Source: Bacillus salipaludis (lineage in GTDB: Bacteria; Bacillota; Bacilli; Bacillales_B; DSM-18226). From it: a stretch of 64,000 nt of DNA. The stretch spans positions 248,001 through 312,000 of the forward strand of contig NZ_SMYO01000005.1 in the NCBI RefSeq assembly GCF_004358205.1, read 5' to 3'. The notes under the pieces were generated by a model, which saw nothing but the letters and a program-made list of their open reading frames with translations, did no database searches and was not told the DNA's origin. Position numbers and translations under genes: made by a program. Position 1 is the stretch's first letter. Every line of letters begins with the position of its first letter. Shown piece by piece: positions 29,077 through 38,207 of this stretch.

Positions 29077-30348
29077 ATGTCGATTAGCATTCCACGGGGA
29101 ACGCAGGATATTTTACCCGGTGAAATTGAAAAGTGGCAAATGATTGAAGCAAAAGCGCGCGAACTTTGTGAGAAATACCAATACCATGAAATTCGTACAC
29201 CGATTTTTGAACATACTGATCTCTTTTCAAGAGGTGTGGGTGATACGACCGATATTGTTCAAAAAGAAATGTACACCTTTGAAGACCGAGGCGGACGGAG
29301 CATTACACTGAGACCGGAAGGAACTGCTGCGGTTGTAAGGTCTTTTGTTGAGAAAAAAATGTTTGGCTATGCGAATCAGCCAGTAAAGCTTTATTATATG
29401 GGCCCGATGTTTCGATATGAGCGCCCGCAGGCCGGACGTTTTCGCCAATTTGTTCAGTTTGGAATTGAAGCACTAGGAAGTAACGATCCCGCAATTGATG
29501 CAGAAGTCATTTCTCTAGCAATGAACTTGTATAAAGAAATGGGTTTAAAGAAGCTGAAACTTATCATTAACAGCCTTGGAGATAAAGAAAGCCGGATTGC
29601 ACATCGGAATGCATTAGTGAATCACTTCCAGCCACGGATTGGTGAGTTTTGCCATGACTGCCAAAACCGTCTTGAAAAAAATCCACTACGGATTCTTGAT
29701 TGTAAACAAGACCGCGATCACGAGCTGATGAAAACAGCTCCGTCTATTCTTGATTATTTAAATGATTATTCAAAAGCTTATTTTGAAAAGCTGCAGCAAT
29801 ATCTTACACAATTGGATATTCCGTTTGAAGTGGATGCGAACCTGGTCCGCGGCTTGGATTATTATAATCATACTGCATTTGAAATCATGAGTAATGCGGA
29901 GGGATTTGGCGCGATTACCACATTATGCGGCGGCGGAAGATACAATGGTTTGGCAGAGGAAATCGGCGGACCTGAAACACCGGGAATTGGCTTTGCCCTT
30001 AGTATCGAACGATTCATTGCTGCCCTAAATGCTGAAGGCGTTGACCTCGAGATCAATCAAGGCATTGACTGCTATTTGGCTGCACTTGGCGAAGAGGCAA
30101 AGGATTATACGGTAGGACTTTTACAGCAATTAAGAATGGCTGGTTTTTCGGCTGAAAGAGACTATTTGGATCGAAAAATCAAAGCCCAATTTAAAGCAGC
30201 TGACCGATTAAATGCCCGCTTTGTTGCCATTCTTGGCGACGATGAGTTAAAAAATAATAAAATCAATGTAAAAAATATGGCGACAGGTGAACAGGTAGAA
30301 ATAGATTTAGATTCATTTATTCAACACTTTCAAAGGTTGCAACCATAA
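29077..30348 (+). CDS. hisS: Histidyl-tRNA synthetase
   Basis: HisS (423 aa) is a class II synthetase. It begins [15 protein letters not shown]; motif 2 is [15 protein letters not shown]; the HisA signature is [14 protein letters not shown]; motif 3 is [15 protein letters not shown]; and a C-terminal anticodon-binding domain follows. I chose ATG 29077 since AGGAGG lies 9 bases upstream; ATG 29071 would be too close. It is T-box regulated and co-transcribed with aspS 12 bp downstream. Confidence 0.97.
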   Translation: MSISIPRGTQDILPGEIEKWQMIEAKARELCEKYQYHEIRTPIFEHTDLFSRGVGDTTDIVQKEMYTFEDRGGRSITLRPEGTAAVVRSFVEKKMFGYANQPVKLYYMGPMFRYERPQAGRFRQFVQFGIEALGSNDPAIDAEVISLAMNLYKEMGLKKLKLIINSLGDKESRIAHRNALVNHFQPRIGEFCHDCQNRLEKNPLRILDCKQDRDHELMKTAPSILDYLNDYSKAYFEKLQQYLTQLDIPFEVDANLVRGLDYYNHTAFEIMSNAEGFGAITTLCGGGRYNGLAEEIGGPETPGIGFALSIERFIAALNAEGVDLEINQGIDCYLAALGEEAKDYTVGLLQQLRMAGFSAERDYLDRKIKAQFKAADRLNARFVAILGDDELKNNKINVKNMATGEQVEIDLDSFIQHFQRLQP

Positions 30349-30360
30349 GGGGGAAAAACA

Positions 30361-32130
30361 ATGTTTGGCAGATCGTATTTTTGCGGAGAGGTTCCGGAAA
30401 CAGCAGTAGGAGAGAAAGTAACATTAAAAGGATGGGTGCAAACCAGACGCGATTTGGGCGGAGTCATTTTTATCGATCTTCGTGACCGGTCTGGGATTGT
30501 ACAGGTCGTATTTAATCCGGATTTATCACAGGAAGCACTTGAAATAGCTGAAAAAATCCGTAGTGAATATGTTCTAGATATTCAAGGGACAGTGGTTGCC
30601 AGAGAGGCATCGACCATTAATGAAAAAATTAAAACCGGTAAAATTGAAGTACAGGCTGAAAAAGTAACCATTATCAATGAAGCGAAAACACCACCATTTA
30701 TGATTACTGATACAACAGATGTTTCAGAGGATGTCCGTTTGAAATATCGCTATTTAGATTTCCGTCGTCCGGTTATTTTTGAAACCTTAAAAATGCGCCA
30801 TCAGGTGACAAAACAAATTAGAGACTTCTTAGATTCCGAAGGTTTCTTAGACATTGAAACACCGATTTTAACAAAAAGCACGCCTGAAGGTGCCCGGGAT
30901 TATCTAGTACCAAGCCGCGTTCATCCTGGTGAGTTTTATGCGCTGCCACAATCACCGCAGTTGTTTAAGCAATTGTTAATGGTTGGCGGTGTTGAGCGAT
31001 ATTATCAAATCGCCCGCTGTTTCCGTGACGAAGACCTTCGTGCAGACCGTCAGCCTGAGTTTACTCAGGTCGATATTGAAACAAGCTTTTTAAGTCAAGA
31101 AGATATTATGGCCTTAATGGAAAAAATGATGACTCAAGTCATGAAAGAAGTTAAAGGTATTGAGATTCCTGCTCCATTCCCGCGGATGACGTATGATGAA
31201 GCAATGAGCCGCTTTGGTTCAGATAAACCGGATACCCGTTTTGGTTTAGAGCTTGTTGATCTTTCTGAAATTGTGAAGGATTCAGGCTTCAAAGTCTTTT
31301 CAGCTGCTGTGGCAAATGGCGGTCAAGTAAAAGCTATTAATGTAAAAGCTTCTGCGGATAAATATTCTCGTAAAGATATTGATGCCTTAACAGAATTTGT
31401 TGCTGTATACGGAGCAAAAGGTCTTGCTTGGTTTAAGGTTGAAGCTGAGGGGATAAATGGTCCAATCACAAAATTCTTCTCTGAAGAAGAAGTAAATGCG
31501 ATGAAAGCGACGCTTGAAGCTAGTGTTGGTGATTTAATTCTATTTGTTGCTGATAAAAAGAGTGTTGTCGCTGATGCATTAGGTGCACTAAGAATTAAAC
31601 TTGGTAAAGAATTAGGGTTAATTGACCAAAGCAAGTTTAATTTCCTATGGGTTACAGATTGGCCATTACTTGAGTTTGACGAAGAGGAAGGCCGCTATTT
31701 TGCTGCCCATCATCCATTTACAATGCCGTTCAGGGAAGATCTTGAATACTTAGATACGGATCCAGGAAGGGTTCGCGCACAAGCCTATGACATTGTTCTT
31801 AACGGCTATGAGCTTGGCGGAGGTTCTTTAAGGATTTTTGAACGGTCCATTCAGGAAAAAATGTTCAAGGTGCTAGGTTTTACACCTGAAGAAGCGAACG
31901 AGCAATTCGGATTCCTGATGAATGCCTTTGAATATGGAACACCGCCGCACGGTGGGATTGCCCTTGGCTTAGACCGTTTAGTCATGCTCTTAGCAGGCAG
32001 CTCTAACCTTCGTGACACGATTGCTTTTCCGAAAACAGCAAGTGCAAGCGACTTGTTAACGGATGCACCAGGTGAAGTTTCCAAGGCACAATTAAAAGAG
32101 CTATATTTAACACTAAATGTAAATAAATAA
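30361..32130 (+). CDS. aspS: Aspartyl-tRNA synthetase
   Basis: AspS (589 aa) is the bacterial type, with the N-terminal OB anticodon domain ([20 protein letters not shown]), motif 2 [16 protein letters not shown], the bacterial GAD insertion domain (about residues 300-420) and motif 3 [21 protein letters not shown] precedes the ATG. It ends the hisS-aspS operon. There is no terminator immediately after it; the 6S RNA promoter begins 24 bp downstream. Confidence 0.97.
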   Translation: MFGRSYFCGEVPETAVGEKVTLKGWVQTRRDLGGVIFIDLRDRSGIVQVVFNPDLSQEALEIAEKIRSEYVLDIQGTVVAREASTINEKIKTGKIEVQAEKVTIINEAKTPPFMITDTTDVSEDVRLKYRYLDFRRPVIFETLKMRHQVTKQIRDFLDSEGFLDIETPILTKSTPEGARDYLVPSRVHPGEFYALPQSPQLFKQLLMVGGVERYYQIARCFRDEDLRADRQPEFTQVDIETSFLSQEDIMALMEKMMTQVMKEVKGIEIPAPFPRMTYDEAMSRFGSDKPDTRFGLELVDLSEIVKDSGFKVFSAAVANGGQVKAINVKASADKYSRKDIDALTEFVAVYGAKGLAWFKVEAEGINGPITKFFSEEEVNAMKATLEASVGDLILFVADKKSVVADALGALRIKLGKELGLIDQSKFNFLWVTDWPLLEFDEEEGRYFAAHHPFTMPFREDLEYLDTDPGRVRAQAYDIVLNGYELGGGSLRIFERSIQEKMFKVLGFTPEEANEQFGFLMNAFEYGTPPHGGIALGLDRLVMLLAGSSNLRDTIAFPKTASASDLLTDAPGEVSKAQLKELYLTLNVNK

Positions 32131-32153
32131 CAATAAAACGCTTTCATGAACCC

Positions 32154-32182
32154 TTGAATGCCGATTTATTTTATGCTATTAT
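32154..32182 (+). promoter_or_regulatory. Sigma-A promoter for 6S RNA
   Basis: TTGAAT, a 17-bp spacer and TATTAT, the latter preceded by TGC (extended -10). It predicts a transcript start near 32190. Confidence 0.75.
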
Positions 32183-32189
32183 AAAACCA

Positions 32190-32400
32190 ATCCAAAAGAG
32201 TCCTGAAGTGTTCGTTGTATTACCTGAAATATTGACCGAACATTATTTCTTCGGGAGTCCAGAGTTTTTCGGCAGCGCAAATGCCTCGGCCCATAGCGGA
32301 TTAGGGGACTTGCAAAACAGAGAACAGGACACCCACCTGCTAAGTGCGGGATCAATATGAAGGAAGCCAAAAGCGACGGCACGATTGGGACTCTTTTCAA
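32190..32400 (+). ncRNA. ssrS: 6S RNA (bsrA/ssrS type)
   Basis: A roughly 200-nt non-coding transcript lies between aspS and tcdA, exactly where B. subtilis has 6S-1 RNA (bsrA). The ends close as a helix, AAAAGAGTCC (32194-32203) with GGGACTCTTTT (32387-32397), and internal inverted repeats leave a large central open region, as expected for an RNA that mimics an open promoter and sequesters sigma-A RNA polymerase. Dedicated promoter upstream and terminator downstream. Short reading frames crossing it are not genes. Confidence 0.85.
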
Positions 32401-32412
32401 ATTGACCTTGAT

Positions 32413-32441
32413 AAACCTCCTATATGGGAGGTTTTTATTTT
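32413..32441 (+). terminator. Terminator after 6S RNA
   Basis: AAACCTCC and GGGAGGTTTTT arms flank TATAT. Confidence 0.85.
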
Positions 32442-32552
32442 CCCATATTTTTAATAAATCTTATCTGAATACTTGTTTTTAAATGATGGTATGATATATT
32501 TTTATTCGGGAAAAAGATACCTAATGAAATTAACATAACTGGAGTGAAATAT

Positions 32553-33320
32553 ATGCTGCATCAATTTTCTCGAAATGAGCTGGCGGTTGGTAAAGAAGGA
32601 ATGGATATCATGAAAAACAGCACGGTTGCTGTTTTAGGAATCGGGGGAGTCGGTTCTTTTGCCGCCGAGGCGCTTGCTCGTTCCGGTGTCGGCCGTCTTA
32701 TTTTGATTGACAAAGACGATGTAGACATCACCAATGTCAACCGTCAGCTTATTGCTTTATTATCAACAATTGGCAGACCAAAGGTGGAAATCATGGAGGA
32801 GAGGATTAAGGATATTAATCCGGATTGTGAAGTGATTTCACTAAAAATGTTTTATACGGAAGAAACTTATGAAGAAATTTTTAACCACAATATCGATTTT
32901 TTTGTAGACGCCTCCGATACGATTATTTATAAAATCCATTTAGCGAAGGAATGTTTAAAGAGAAATATTCCAATCATTTCAAGTATGGGTGCAGCAAATA
33001 AAATGGATCCAACCCGTTTCCAAATTGCCGATATCTCTAAAACACATACAGATCCGATTGCAAAAGTGATCCGGACTAAACTCCGTAAGGAAGGAATTCG
33101 CAAGGGGATTCCTGTTGTTTTTTCCGATGAGAGCCCGATCGTGATTCGTGAGGATGTCCGTCAGATTGTCGGGAATGACAAAGCGGAGATTCGTAAGGCT
33201 AAGATGCCGCCAGCTTCCAATGCCTTTGTTCCGTCTGCCTGCGGTTTAATCATGGCAAGTTATGTGGTAAGAGAATTATTAAAAGATATCAAAATTCAAC
33301 GCGTGTCAGATGAGAAATAA
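32553..33320 (+). CDS. tcdA: tRNA threonylcarbamoyladenosine dehydratase
   Basis: TcdA (YrvM, 255 aa) is an E1-like enzyme that dehydrates t6A37 in tRNA to its cyclic form. The nucleotide-binding motif VAVLGIGGVGSFAAEALA is followed by RLILIDKDDVDITNVNRQ, both typical of the ThiF/MoeB fold. It lacks the paired CxxC zinc site of ThiF, as the TcdA family does. ATG 32553 follows GGAG by 8 bases. It stands alone between the 6S RNA and a terminator. Confidence 0.93.
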   Translation: MLHQFSRNELAVGKEGMDIMKNSTVAVLGIGGVGSFAAEALARSGVGRLILIDKDDVDITNVNRQLIALLSTIGRPKVEIMEERIKDINPDCEVISLKMFYTEETYEEIFNHNIDFFVDASDTIIYKIHLAKECLKRNIPIISSMGAANKMDPTRFQIADISKTHTDPIAKVIRTKLRKEGIRKGIPVVFSDESPIVIREDVRQIVGNDKAEIRKAKMPPASNAFVPSACGLIMASYVVRELLKDIKIQRVSDEK

Positions 33321-33325
33321 GCTTA

Positions 33326-33353
33326 AGGCCCTGAACTTTGTTCAGGGCTTTTG
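33326..33353 (+). terminator. Terminator of tcdA
   Basis: GCCCTGAAC and GTTCAGGGC arms flank TTT and are followed by a T-rich run. Confidence 0.8.
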
Positions 33354-33416
33354 TTTATTTTTAATAAGATTTTATAAAAAAGCGGTGGTGTCTTCTTTTT
33401 GAAACACCCTCATCAA

Positions 33417-33953
33417 TTATTTTAACGGTATTGTTAAAACATCTACTTTTGAGCCATCTTTCGCCGAATAAATAAATAGCTCGAATGCTGCCCCTTCTCC
33501 TGTTTTTTCAGCAAGTGACTTGTCAAAGGAAATCTCAAAATTTCCCCATGCTGGAGCTCCTTCGGTTTGATAATGGTCTTGTAGAATGGTTTTATTACCG
33601 GAAGTTACCGCATATTGAAAGACACCTTCAAATACTCTTGCCTGCCCTTTTACCATGATTTTACCGTCTTTTTCAGATAAGACTACGTTTTTAAAGGAAT
33701 TGTTTTGGTATACCTTTGGGTCATCCTCCTTAGGAGGCTTCTTGGTCCCGGTAGAAGGCTTATTTGGATCGGCCGGGGGTGTTGTTGTTTCCCCTGAAGG
33801 CTTCGATGGAACACTTTTTGGAGGCTTGGTGGTCTCATGTTCGGTTACACTGGGTTTCTGTTTAACATCCACATGGACCCTAACACCCAAACTGTACGCA
33901 ATAACTCCTAAAATCACGATGATACACAACATTAACAAGTTTGTTAGTTTCAT
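33417..33953 (-). CDS. Membrane-anchored Gmad2-type immunoglobulin-like protein
   Basis: This 178-residue protein has an N-terminal helix (LLMLCIIVILGVIAYSLGV), then a Pro/Thr/Lys-rich extracellular linker, then a C-terminal beta domain. The domain starts VYQNNSFKNVVLSEKDGKI and contains KGQARVFEGVFQYAV and GAPAWGNFEISF, which match the Gmad2 domain found with spore-germination GerMN proteins. Its function is unknown. ATG 33953 follows GGGGGTG; a longer frame to 34034 is unsupported. I do not expect it here in B. subtilis, where tcdA and rarA adjoin. Confidence 0.72.
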   Translation of the reverse strand: MKLTNLLMLCIIVILGVIAYSLGVRVHVDVKQKPSVTEHETTKPPKSVPSKPSGETTTPPADPNKPSTGTKKPPKEDDPKVYQNNSFKNVVLSEKDGKIMVKGQARVFEGVFQYAVTSGNKTILQDHYQTEGAPAWGNFEISFDKSLAEKTGEGAAFELFIYSAKDGSKVDVLTIPLK

Positions 33954-34222
33954 TAGGTTCACCCCCAAAACCGCTTGATTTTTTTCTTCCATCTTACCCC
34001 TATTATATTCATCACCCCCTCCCTTTCTACACAATATCGAATCTTTTCGTACGTCGCAGGTCCTAGAATTGACTCATTCTCAAGCCGTTTTAATCAAGAA
34101 AGACCTCACATTATAATAAAAATTAGAAGGAATGACATCAAATGCAGGAAAAATTTTCAAATTTAAGTTAAACTGGTAAGGTGGCCTTTTTTCGACAAAA
34201 GATAGAGAGAGGAGAAGATGAG

Positions 34223-35146
34223 TTGGATTCGATTGTAGAATTAAAAGATGTGACGAAAATAATCAAAGGGAGAAAGATCATAGATCAAATTAGTTTCCAG
34301 GTAAACAAAGGGGAGGTCTTTGGCTTTTTAGGGCCAAACGGGGCCGGGAAAACTACGACCATCCGGATGATTGTGGGCTTAATGGGCATCACTTCGGGTG
34401 ATATTACCATTGGAGGAGCCAGTATTAAAAGTAATTTTGAGGATGCTGTCCGCCATATTGGTGCCATTGTTGAAAATCCGGAAATGTATAAATTCTTGAG
34501 CGGATATAAAAACCTTGTGCATTATGCAAAAATGTCAAAAGGAATAACGAAAGAGAAAATTGATGAAGTGGTCAAACTGGTCGGGTTAACAGACAGAATC
34601 CACGACAAGGTAAAAACGTACTCACTGGGAATGCGGCAAAGATTAGGTTTGGCGCAATGTCTTTTACATGACCCCGAGGTACTTATCCTCGATGAACCCA
34701 CCAACGGTTTGGACCCGGCTGGAATTCGGGAAATCCGCGACTATTTGCGCCTCCTTGCAAGGGAAAAAAATATGGCTGTCATTGTATCAAGTCATTTGCT
34801 TTCAGAAATGGAAATGATGTGTGACCGCATCGGAATTATTCAAAACGGCCGTTTAATAGATGTACAGCTTGTCCAAGAATTTGTGCAAGGTAATGAAGTC
34901 ACATATGAACTTGAAGTGATTCCAAGTGAAAAGGCACGCTCCATCATCCAAAACCATTATTCAGACGTTAGAGTGTCCCATTCGAGAAATGGCGTATCTT
35001 TGGAGCTGGCCAAAGAAGAAATTCCGAATTTAATAAAGTTATTGGTGGAAGGTAACGTTCAGGTCTTTGGAGTTAAAGAAGTGGCAAAAACATTAGAGGA
35101 CCGCTTCCTTGAGGTTACAGGTGAAAAGGAGGAAGCTAGAATATGA
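34223..35146 (+). CDS. ABC transporter ATP-binding protein
   Basis: This is an ATPase subunit of about 307 aa of the drug/antibiotic exporter type. Walker A is GFLGPNGAGKTTTIRM, the signature is YSLGMRQRLGLAQ, Walker B is VLILDEPTNGLDPAG and the switch is VSSHLLSEME. A C-terminal extension of about 90 residues follows, as in BcrA-like proteins. TTG 34223 is chosen with GGAG 8 bases upstream; the frame opens at 34181. The stop overlaps the permease start, so together they form one exporter. Substrate unknown. Confidence 0.85.
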   Translation: MDSIVELKDVTKIIKGRKIIDQISFQVNKGEVFGFLGPNGAGKTTTIRMIVGLMGITSGDITIGGASIKSNFEDAVRHIGAIVENPEMYKFLSGYKNLVHYAKMSKGITKEKIDEVVKLVGLTDRIHDKVKTYSLGMRQRLGLAQCLLHDPEVLILDEPTNGLDPAGIREIRDYLRLLAREKNMAVIVSSHLLSEMEMMCDRIGIIQNGRLIDVQLVQEFVQGNEVTYELEVIPSEKARSIIQNHYSDVRVSHSRNGVSLELAKEEIPNLIKLLVEGNVQVFGVKEVAKTLEDRFLEVTGEKEEARI

Positions 35147-36093
35147 TGAATTTAATTCAAAATGAATGGATGAAAATTTTTAAGCGCCCAGGAACGTTTG
35201 TCATGATTGCAATTCTTCTTGTCGCAGCGTCGATTGTGGCTGGCTTTTTTAAATATCAGGAGTCAGGAAGTAAAGCCGGCGTTGACCAAAAATGGGAGCA
35301 AAACCTGAAGCAGGAGAATGATGCTTTAAAGAAGCAGTATGACCGAAGCGGATCAAAGATCGAAAAACAATTCCTTAAAAGAGAGATAGCCATCAATGAT
35401 TACCGGATTGAGCATCATATTGCCCCACAGGAAAGCTATGATGTTTGGACCTTTGTAAAGGATGCTTCGCAATTAATATCATTAGCAGGGCTGTTTACGA
35501 TTATTGTTTCCGCAGGGATTGTTGCAAGTGAATTTAATTGGGGCACGATTAAGTTGTTGTTAATCAGGCCGATTAATCGAACGAAAATTTTACTCTCTAA
35601 ATATTTAACAGTTTTACTTTTTGCATTATTCCTGCTGGCCGTGCTTTTTGTATATTCAACCGTCATTGGCGCGATTTTATTTGGGATGCCTGACCAGGCT
35701 GTGCCATATTTGAATTACAATAATGGTACAGTGACTGAGCAGAATATGGTGGTTCATTTAATGAGTTATTATGGTTTGAGCTCGATTGGAATGATTATGC
35801 TGACAACCATGGCATTTATGATTTCGTCTGTGTTTCGAAACAGTTCACTTGCCATTGGTATCTCCATCTTTTTAATGTTTTCCGGAGGAAACTTAACTCA
35901 ATTATTAGCATTGAAATTTGATTGGGCTAAATATATCTTGTTTGCTAATACGGATCTCATGCAATATTTTGAAGGTTCTCCGATGGTGGAAGGAATGACC
36001 TTATCATTTTCCATCATCATGCTAATTGTTTATTTTGTTGTTTTCCAATTTCTGGCCTTCTTTACTTTTAAAAAGAGAGATGTGGCTGCGTAA
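35143..36093 (+). CDS. ABC-2 type transporter permease
   Basis: This 316-residue membrane protein pairs with the preceding ATPase. It has an N-terminal helix (FVMIAILLVAASIVAGFF), a charged extracytoplasmic region of about 80 residues, then five hydrophobic segments starting LISLAGLFTIIVSAGIVASE with EFNWGTIKLLLIRPINRTKI after the first, a common ABC2_membrane motif. AAGGAGG lies 10 bases before the ATG. The arrangement resembles bacitracin/lantibiotic-type exporters, but no peptide gene is nearby. Confidence 0.83.
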   Translation: MMNLIQNEWMKIFKRPGTFVMIAILLVAASIVAGFFKYQESGSKAGVDQKWEQNLKQENDALKKQYDRSGSKIEKQFLKREIAINDYRIEHHIAPQESYDVWTFVKDASQLISLAGLFTIIVSAGIVASEFNWGTIKLLLIRPINRTKILLSKYLTVLLFALFLLAVLFVYSTVIGAILFGMPDQAVPYLNYNNGTVTEQNMVVHLMSYYGLSSIGMIMLTTMAFMISSVFRNSSLAIGISIFLMFSGGNLTQLLALKFDWAKYILFANTDLMQYFEGSPMVEGMTLSFSIIMLIVYFVVFQFLAFFTFKKRDVAA

Positions 36094-36131
36094 TATTGTT
36101 GATACCCGCTAAAAAGTGTTGATAACGGCAG

Positions 36132-36170
36132 AAAAAAATAGCCTCCGCGTAACGCGAAGGCTATTTTTTT
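36132..36170. terminator. Bidirectional terminator between the ABC permease and rarA
   Basis: AAAAAAATAGCCT and AGGCTATTTTTTT arms with an inner CGCG pairing. Just before it are two spaced TTGATA motifs (36098-36125), a weak possible relative of the 21-bp arrays. Confidence 0.85.
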
Positions 36171-37435
36171 CTGCCTGTTAGTTTTGCATAGACCGTGGCC
36201 AGTGCTTGTTCAAACTTTCCAGTCTTTTTTGGTACATAGTATTGTTTATTTTTTAAGCGATTCGGTAAATATTGCTGCGGGACCCAGCCATTTTCATAGT
36301 CGTGCGGGTATTTATAGTCAATTCCCCTGCCCAGCTCTTTTGCACCTTTATAATGGGCGTCGCGCAAATGGTCAGGAACTTCTCCAACATTGCCTTTTTG
36401 AATATCCTCAAGCGCGGATTGAATCGCAAGCACTGCTGAATTGGATTTTGGTGATAAACATAATTCAATCACTGCGTTAGCAAGCGGGATTCTTGCTTCC
36501 GGGAAACCGATTCGTTCTGCTGTTTCAATCGCCGCCAGCGTCCGTGCCCCTGCCTGGGGACTGGCAAGACCGACATCTTCAAAAGCGATGACAAGCAAGC
36601 GTCTACTAATGCTTACCAAGTCACCAGCTTCAATTAACCTGCCAAGATAATGAAGTGCAGCATCTACGTCACTGCCGCGAATTGATTTTTGGAAGGCGGA
36701 AAGAACATCATAATGGCCGTCCCCATCCTTGTCAGCAGCAAAACTCTTCTTTTGTAAGCATTCTTCTGCTATTGCCAAGTCAATATGAATAACGCCTTCC
36801 CCGTCCTTATCGCTCGAAAGGACAGCTAATTCTAGGGCATTTAAGGAACTTCTAACATCACCATTTGATCCGATTGCAAAATGATTTAGAGCTTCATCGG
36901 TCAAGACAACCCTTACGTTTCCAAAGCCTCTTTCCGCGTCTTCTAAAGCTCTTGTCAATGCTATTTTTACTTCTTCCGGCTCCAGCGGCTTTAACTCGAA
37001 AATTTGACATCGGCTGCGGATCGCCGGATTAATCGCGTGGTATGGATTGCTCGTCGTTGCCCCTATTAAAGTAATTAATCCATTTTCTAAATAAGGGAGC
37101 AAATAATCCTGTTTCGCTTTATCGAGGCGATGGACCTCATCCAAAAGAAGAATTACCTTTCCGGACATTTTTGCTTCGGCAACGACAATCTCCATGTCTT
37201 TTTTATTATTGGTTACGGCATTTAGGGTGCGGAAAGCATATTTAGTACTTCCGGCAATTGCACTTGCAATCGAGGTTTTGCCAATTCCAGGCGGACCATA
37301 TAAAATCATCGACGTCAGCTGTTTAGCTTTTACCATTCTGGCAATAATTTTTCCATCGGCAACAAGATGCTGCTGTCCGACAACCTCTTCAATGGTTCTG
37401 GGACGCATCCGAAATGCTAGAGGCTTTTGCTGCAT
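36161..37435 (-). CDS. rarA: Replication-associated recombination protein RarA (AAA ATPase)
   Basis: RarA (MgsA-like, YrvN, 424 aa) acts at stalled replication forks. It begins QQKPLAFRMRPRTIEEVVGQ; Walker A is MILYGPPGIGKTSIA; Walker B is ILLLDEVHRLDKAKQD; sensor 1 is LIGATTSNPYHA. The C-terminal tetramerisation domain contains PLANAVIELCLSPKSNSA and GIDYKYPHDYENG. I chose the second ATG (37435) because GGAGAG is 6 bases upstream of it and abuts the first. Its 5' region carries a repeat element. Confidence 0.93.
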   Translation of the reverse strand: MQQKPLAFRMRPRTIEEVVGQQHLVADGKIIARMVKAKQLTSMILYGPPGIGKTSIASAIAGSTKYAFRTLNAVTNNKKDMEIVVAEAKMSGKVILLLDEVHRLDKAKQDYLLPYLENGLITLIGATTSNPYHAINPAIRSRCQIFELKPLEPEEVKIALTRALEDAERGFGNVRVVLTDEALNHFAIGSNGDVRSSLNALELAVLSSDKDGEGVIHIDLAIAEECLQKKSFAADKDGDGHYDVLSAFQKSIRGSDVDAALHYLGRLIEAGDLVSISRRLLVIAFEDVGLASPQAGARTLAAIETAERIGFPEARIPLANAVIELCLSPKSNSAVLAIQSALEDIQKGNVGEVPDHLRDAHYKGAKELGRGIDYKYPHDYENGWVPQQYLPNRLKNKQYYVPKKTGKFEQALATVYAKLTGRKK

Positions 37436-37460
37436 AATCATCTCTCCAACTGAATACTGT

Positions 37461-37596
37461 CTTTTCTTATTGTCTAGCTTCAGCGCCTAGCCCCTCTAGG
37501 TCGCTTCGGCCCAGCCGATGAAGTCAAAGAACGACTTCACCGTCTGGGCCTCCAGCGCTTTTCGGGGCTGACCAAGGCGCTTCCGCTTTTCTTATT
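37461..37596. repeat. Bacillaceae intergenic repeat upstream of rarA
   Basis: A GC-richer 136-bp block (TTGTCTAGCTTCAGCGCC to GGCGCTTCCGC) is bounded at both ends by the direct repeat CTTTTCTTATT (37461-37471 and 37586-37596). It holds the hairpin GAAGTC/GACTTC and GCTTCGGCCCAG. I recognise this as a dispersed Bacillaceae intergenic repeat. It occupies most of the 307-bp gap between rarA and cymR; the rest is the cymR promoter region. Confidence 0.75.
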
Positions 37597-37686
37597 ACGA
37601 TATCATTTTTTCTGTGAAAAGCATATTAAAGAACAATATGGTATAATAAATAAATGCCTATCAAGTTACTGAGGATTTGATTCCTG

Positions 37687-37714
37687 TTGACATTATAAAA
37701 AATAATTTTAAAAT
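37687..37714 (+). promoter_or_regulatory. Candidate sigma-A promoter for cymR
   Basis: TTGACA (37687-37692), a 16-bp spacer and TAAAAT (37709-37714), 28 bp before the ATG. A second TATAAT at 37642 has no clear -35. Confidence 0.6.
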
Positions 37715-37742
37715 AGAAAAAGTTGAAATGAGGTGCCTTTAA

Positions 37743-38162
37743 ATGAAAATATCGACGAAGGGCAGATATGGTCTGACCATTATGATTGAACTGGCTAAAA
37801 AATACGGTGAAGGTCCGATTTCACTAAAAACAATTGCCCAAGCAAATGATTTATCGGAACATTACCTAGAACAATTAATTTCACCGCTTCGCAATGCCGG
37901 ATTAGTAAAAAGTATTCGTGGAGCATATGGTGGTTACATTCTAGCTGATGATCCTGCAAAAATTACTTCCGGTGATGTGATTCGTGTTCTTGAAGGACCG
38001 ATTACACCGGTAGAGGGTATTGAGGATGAAGAACCGGCAAAACGTGAGCTTTGGATTCGTATTCGCGATGCGATTAAGGATGTATTGGATAATACAACAT
38101 TGGAAGATTTAGCCAGCCATAGCGATGATGGTGAGTCAGAAGCTTATATGTTTTATATTTAA
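37743..38162 (+). CDS. cymR: CymR, Rrf2-family master regulator of cysteine metabolism
   Basis: CymR (139 aa) is a winged-helix repressor that works with CysK to shut off cysteine uptake and synthesis genes when sulfur is plentiful. It starts MKISTKGRYGLTIMIELAKK; the recognition helix region is DLSEHYLEQLISPLRNAGLV, followed by the wing KSIRGAYGGYIL. The cluster-binding cysteines of IscR-type relatives are absent, as expected. GAGGTG lies 7 bases before the ATG. Order cymR-iscS-mnmA is conserved. The mcc operon at 58.5 kb is a known class of target. Confidence 0.94.
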   Translation: MKISTKGRYGLTIMIELAKKYGEGPISLKTIAQANDLSEHYLEQLISPLRNAGLVKSIRGAYGGYILADDPAKITSGDVIRVLEGPITPVEGIEDEEPAKRELWIRIRDAIKDVLDNTTLEDLASHSDDGESEAYMFYI

Positions 38163-38207
38163 TGTCAAAGGTAATTGTATAGATTTCATTTGAATGAAGG
38201 TGGAATT

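Noticed and set aside
32154..32360. Frames across the 6S RNA
   Set aside because: Closing helix, promoter, terminator and position mark it as non-coding 6S RNA.
34181..36093. Exporter as part of a bacteriocin cluster
   Set aside because: No precursor peptide, modification enzyme or immunity gene is nearby; neighbours are housekeeping genes.
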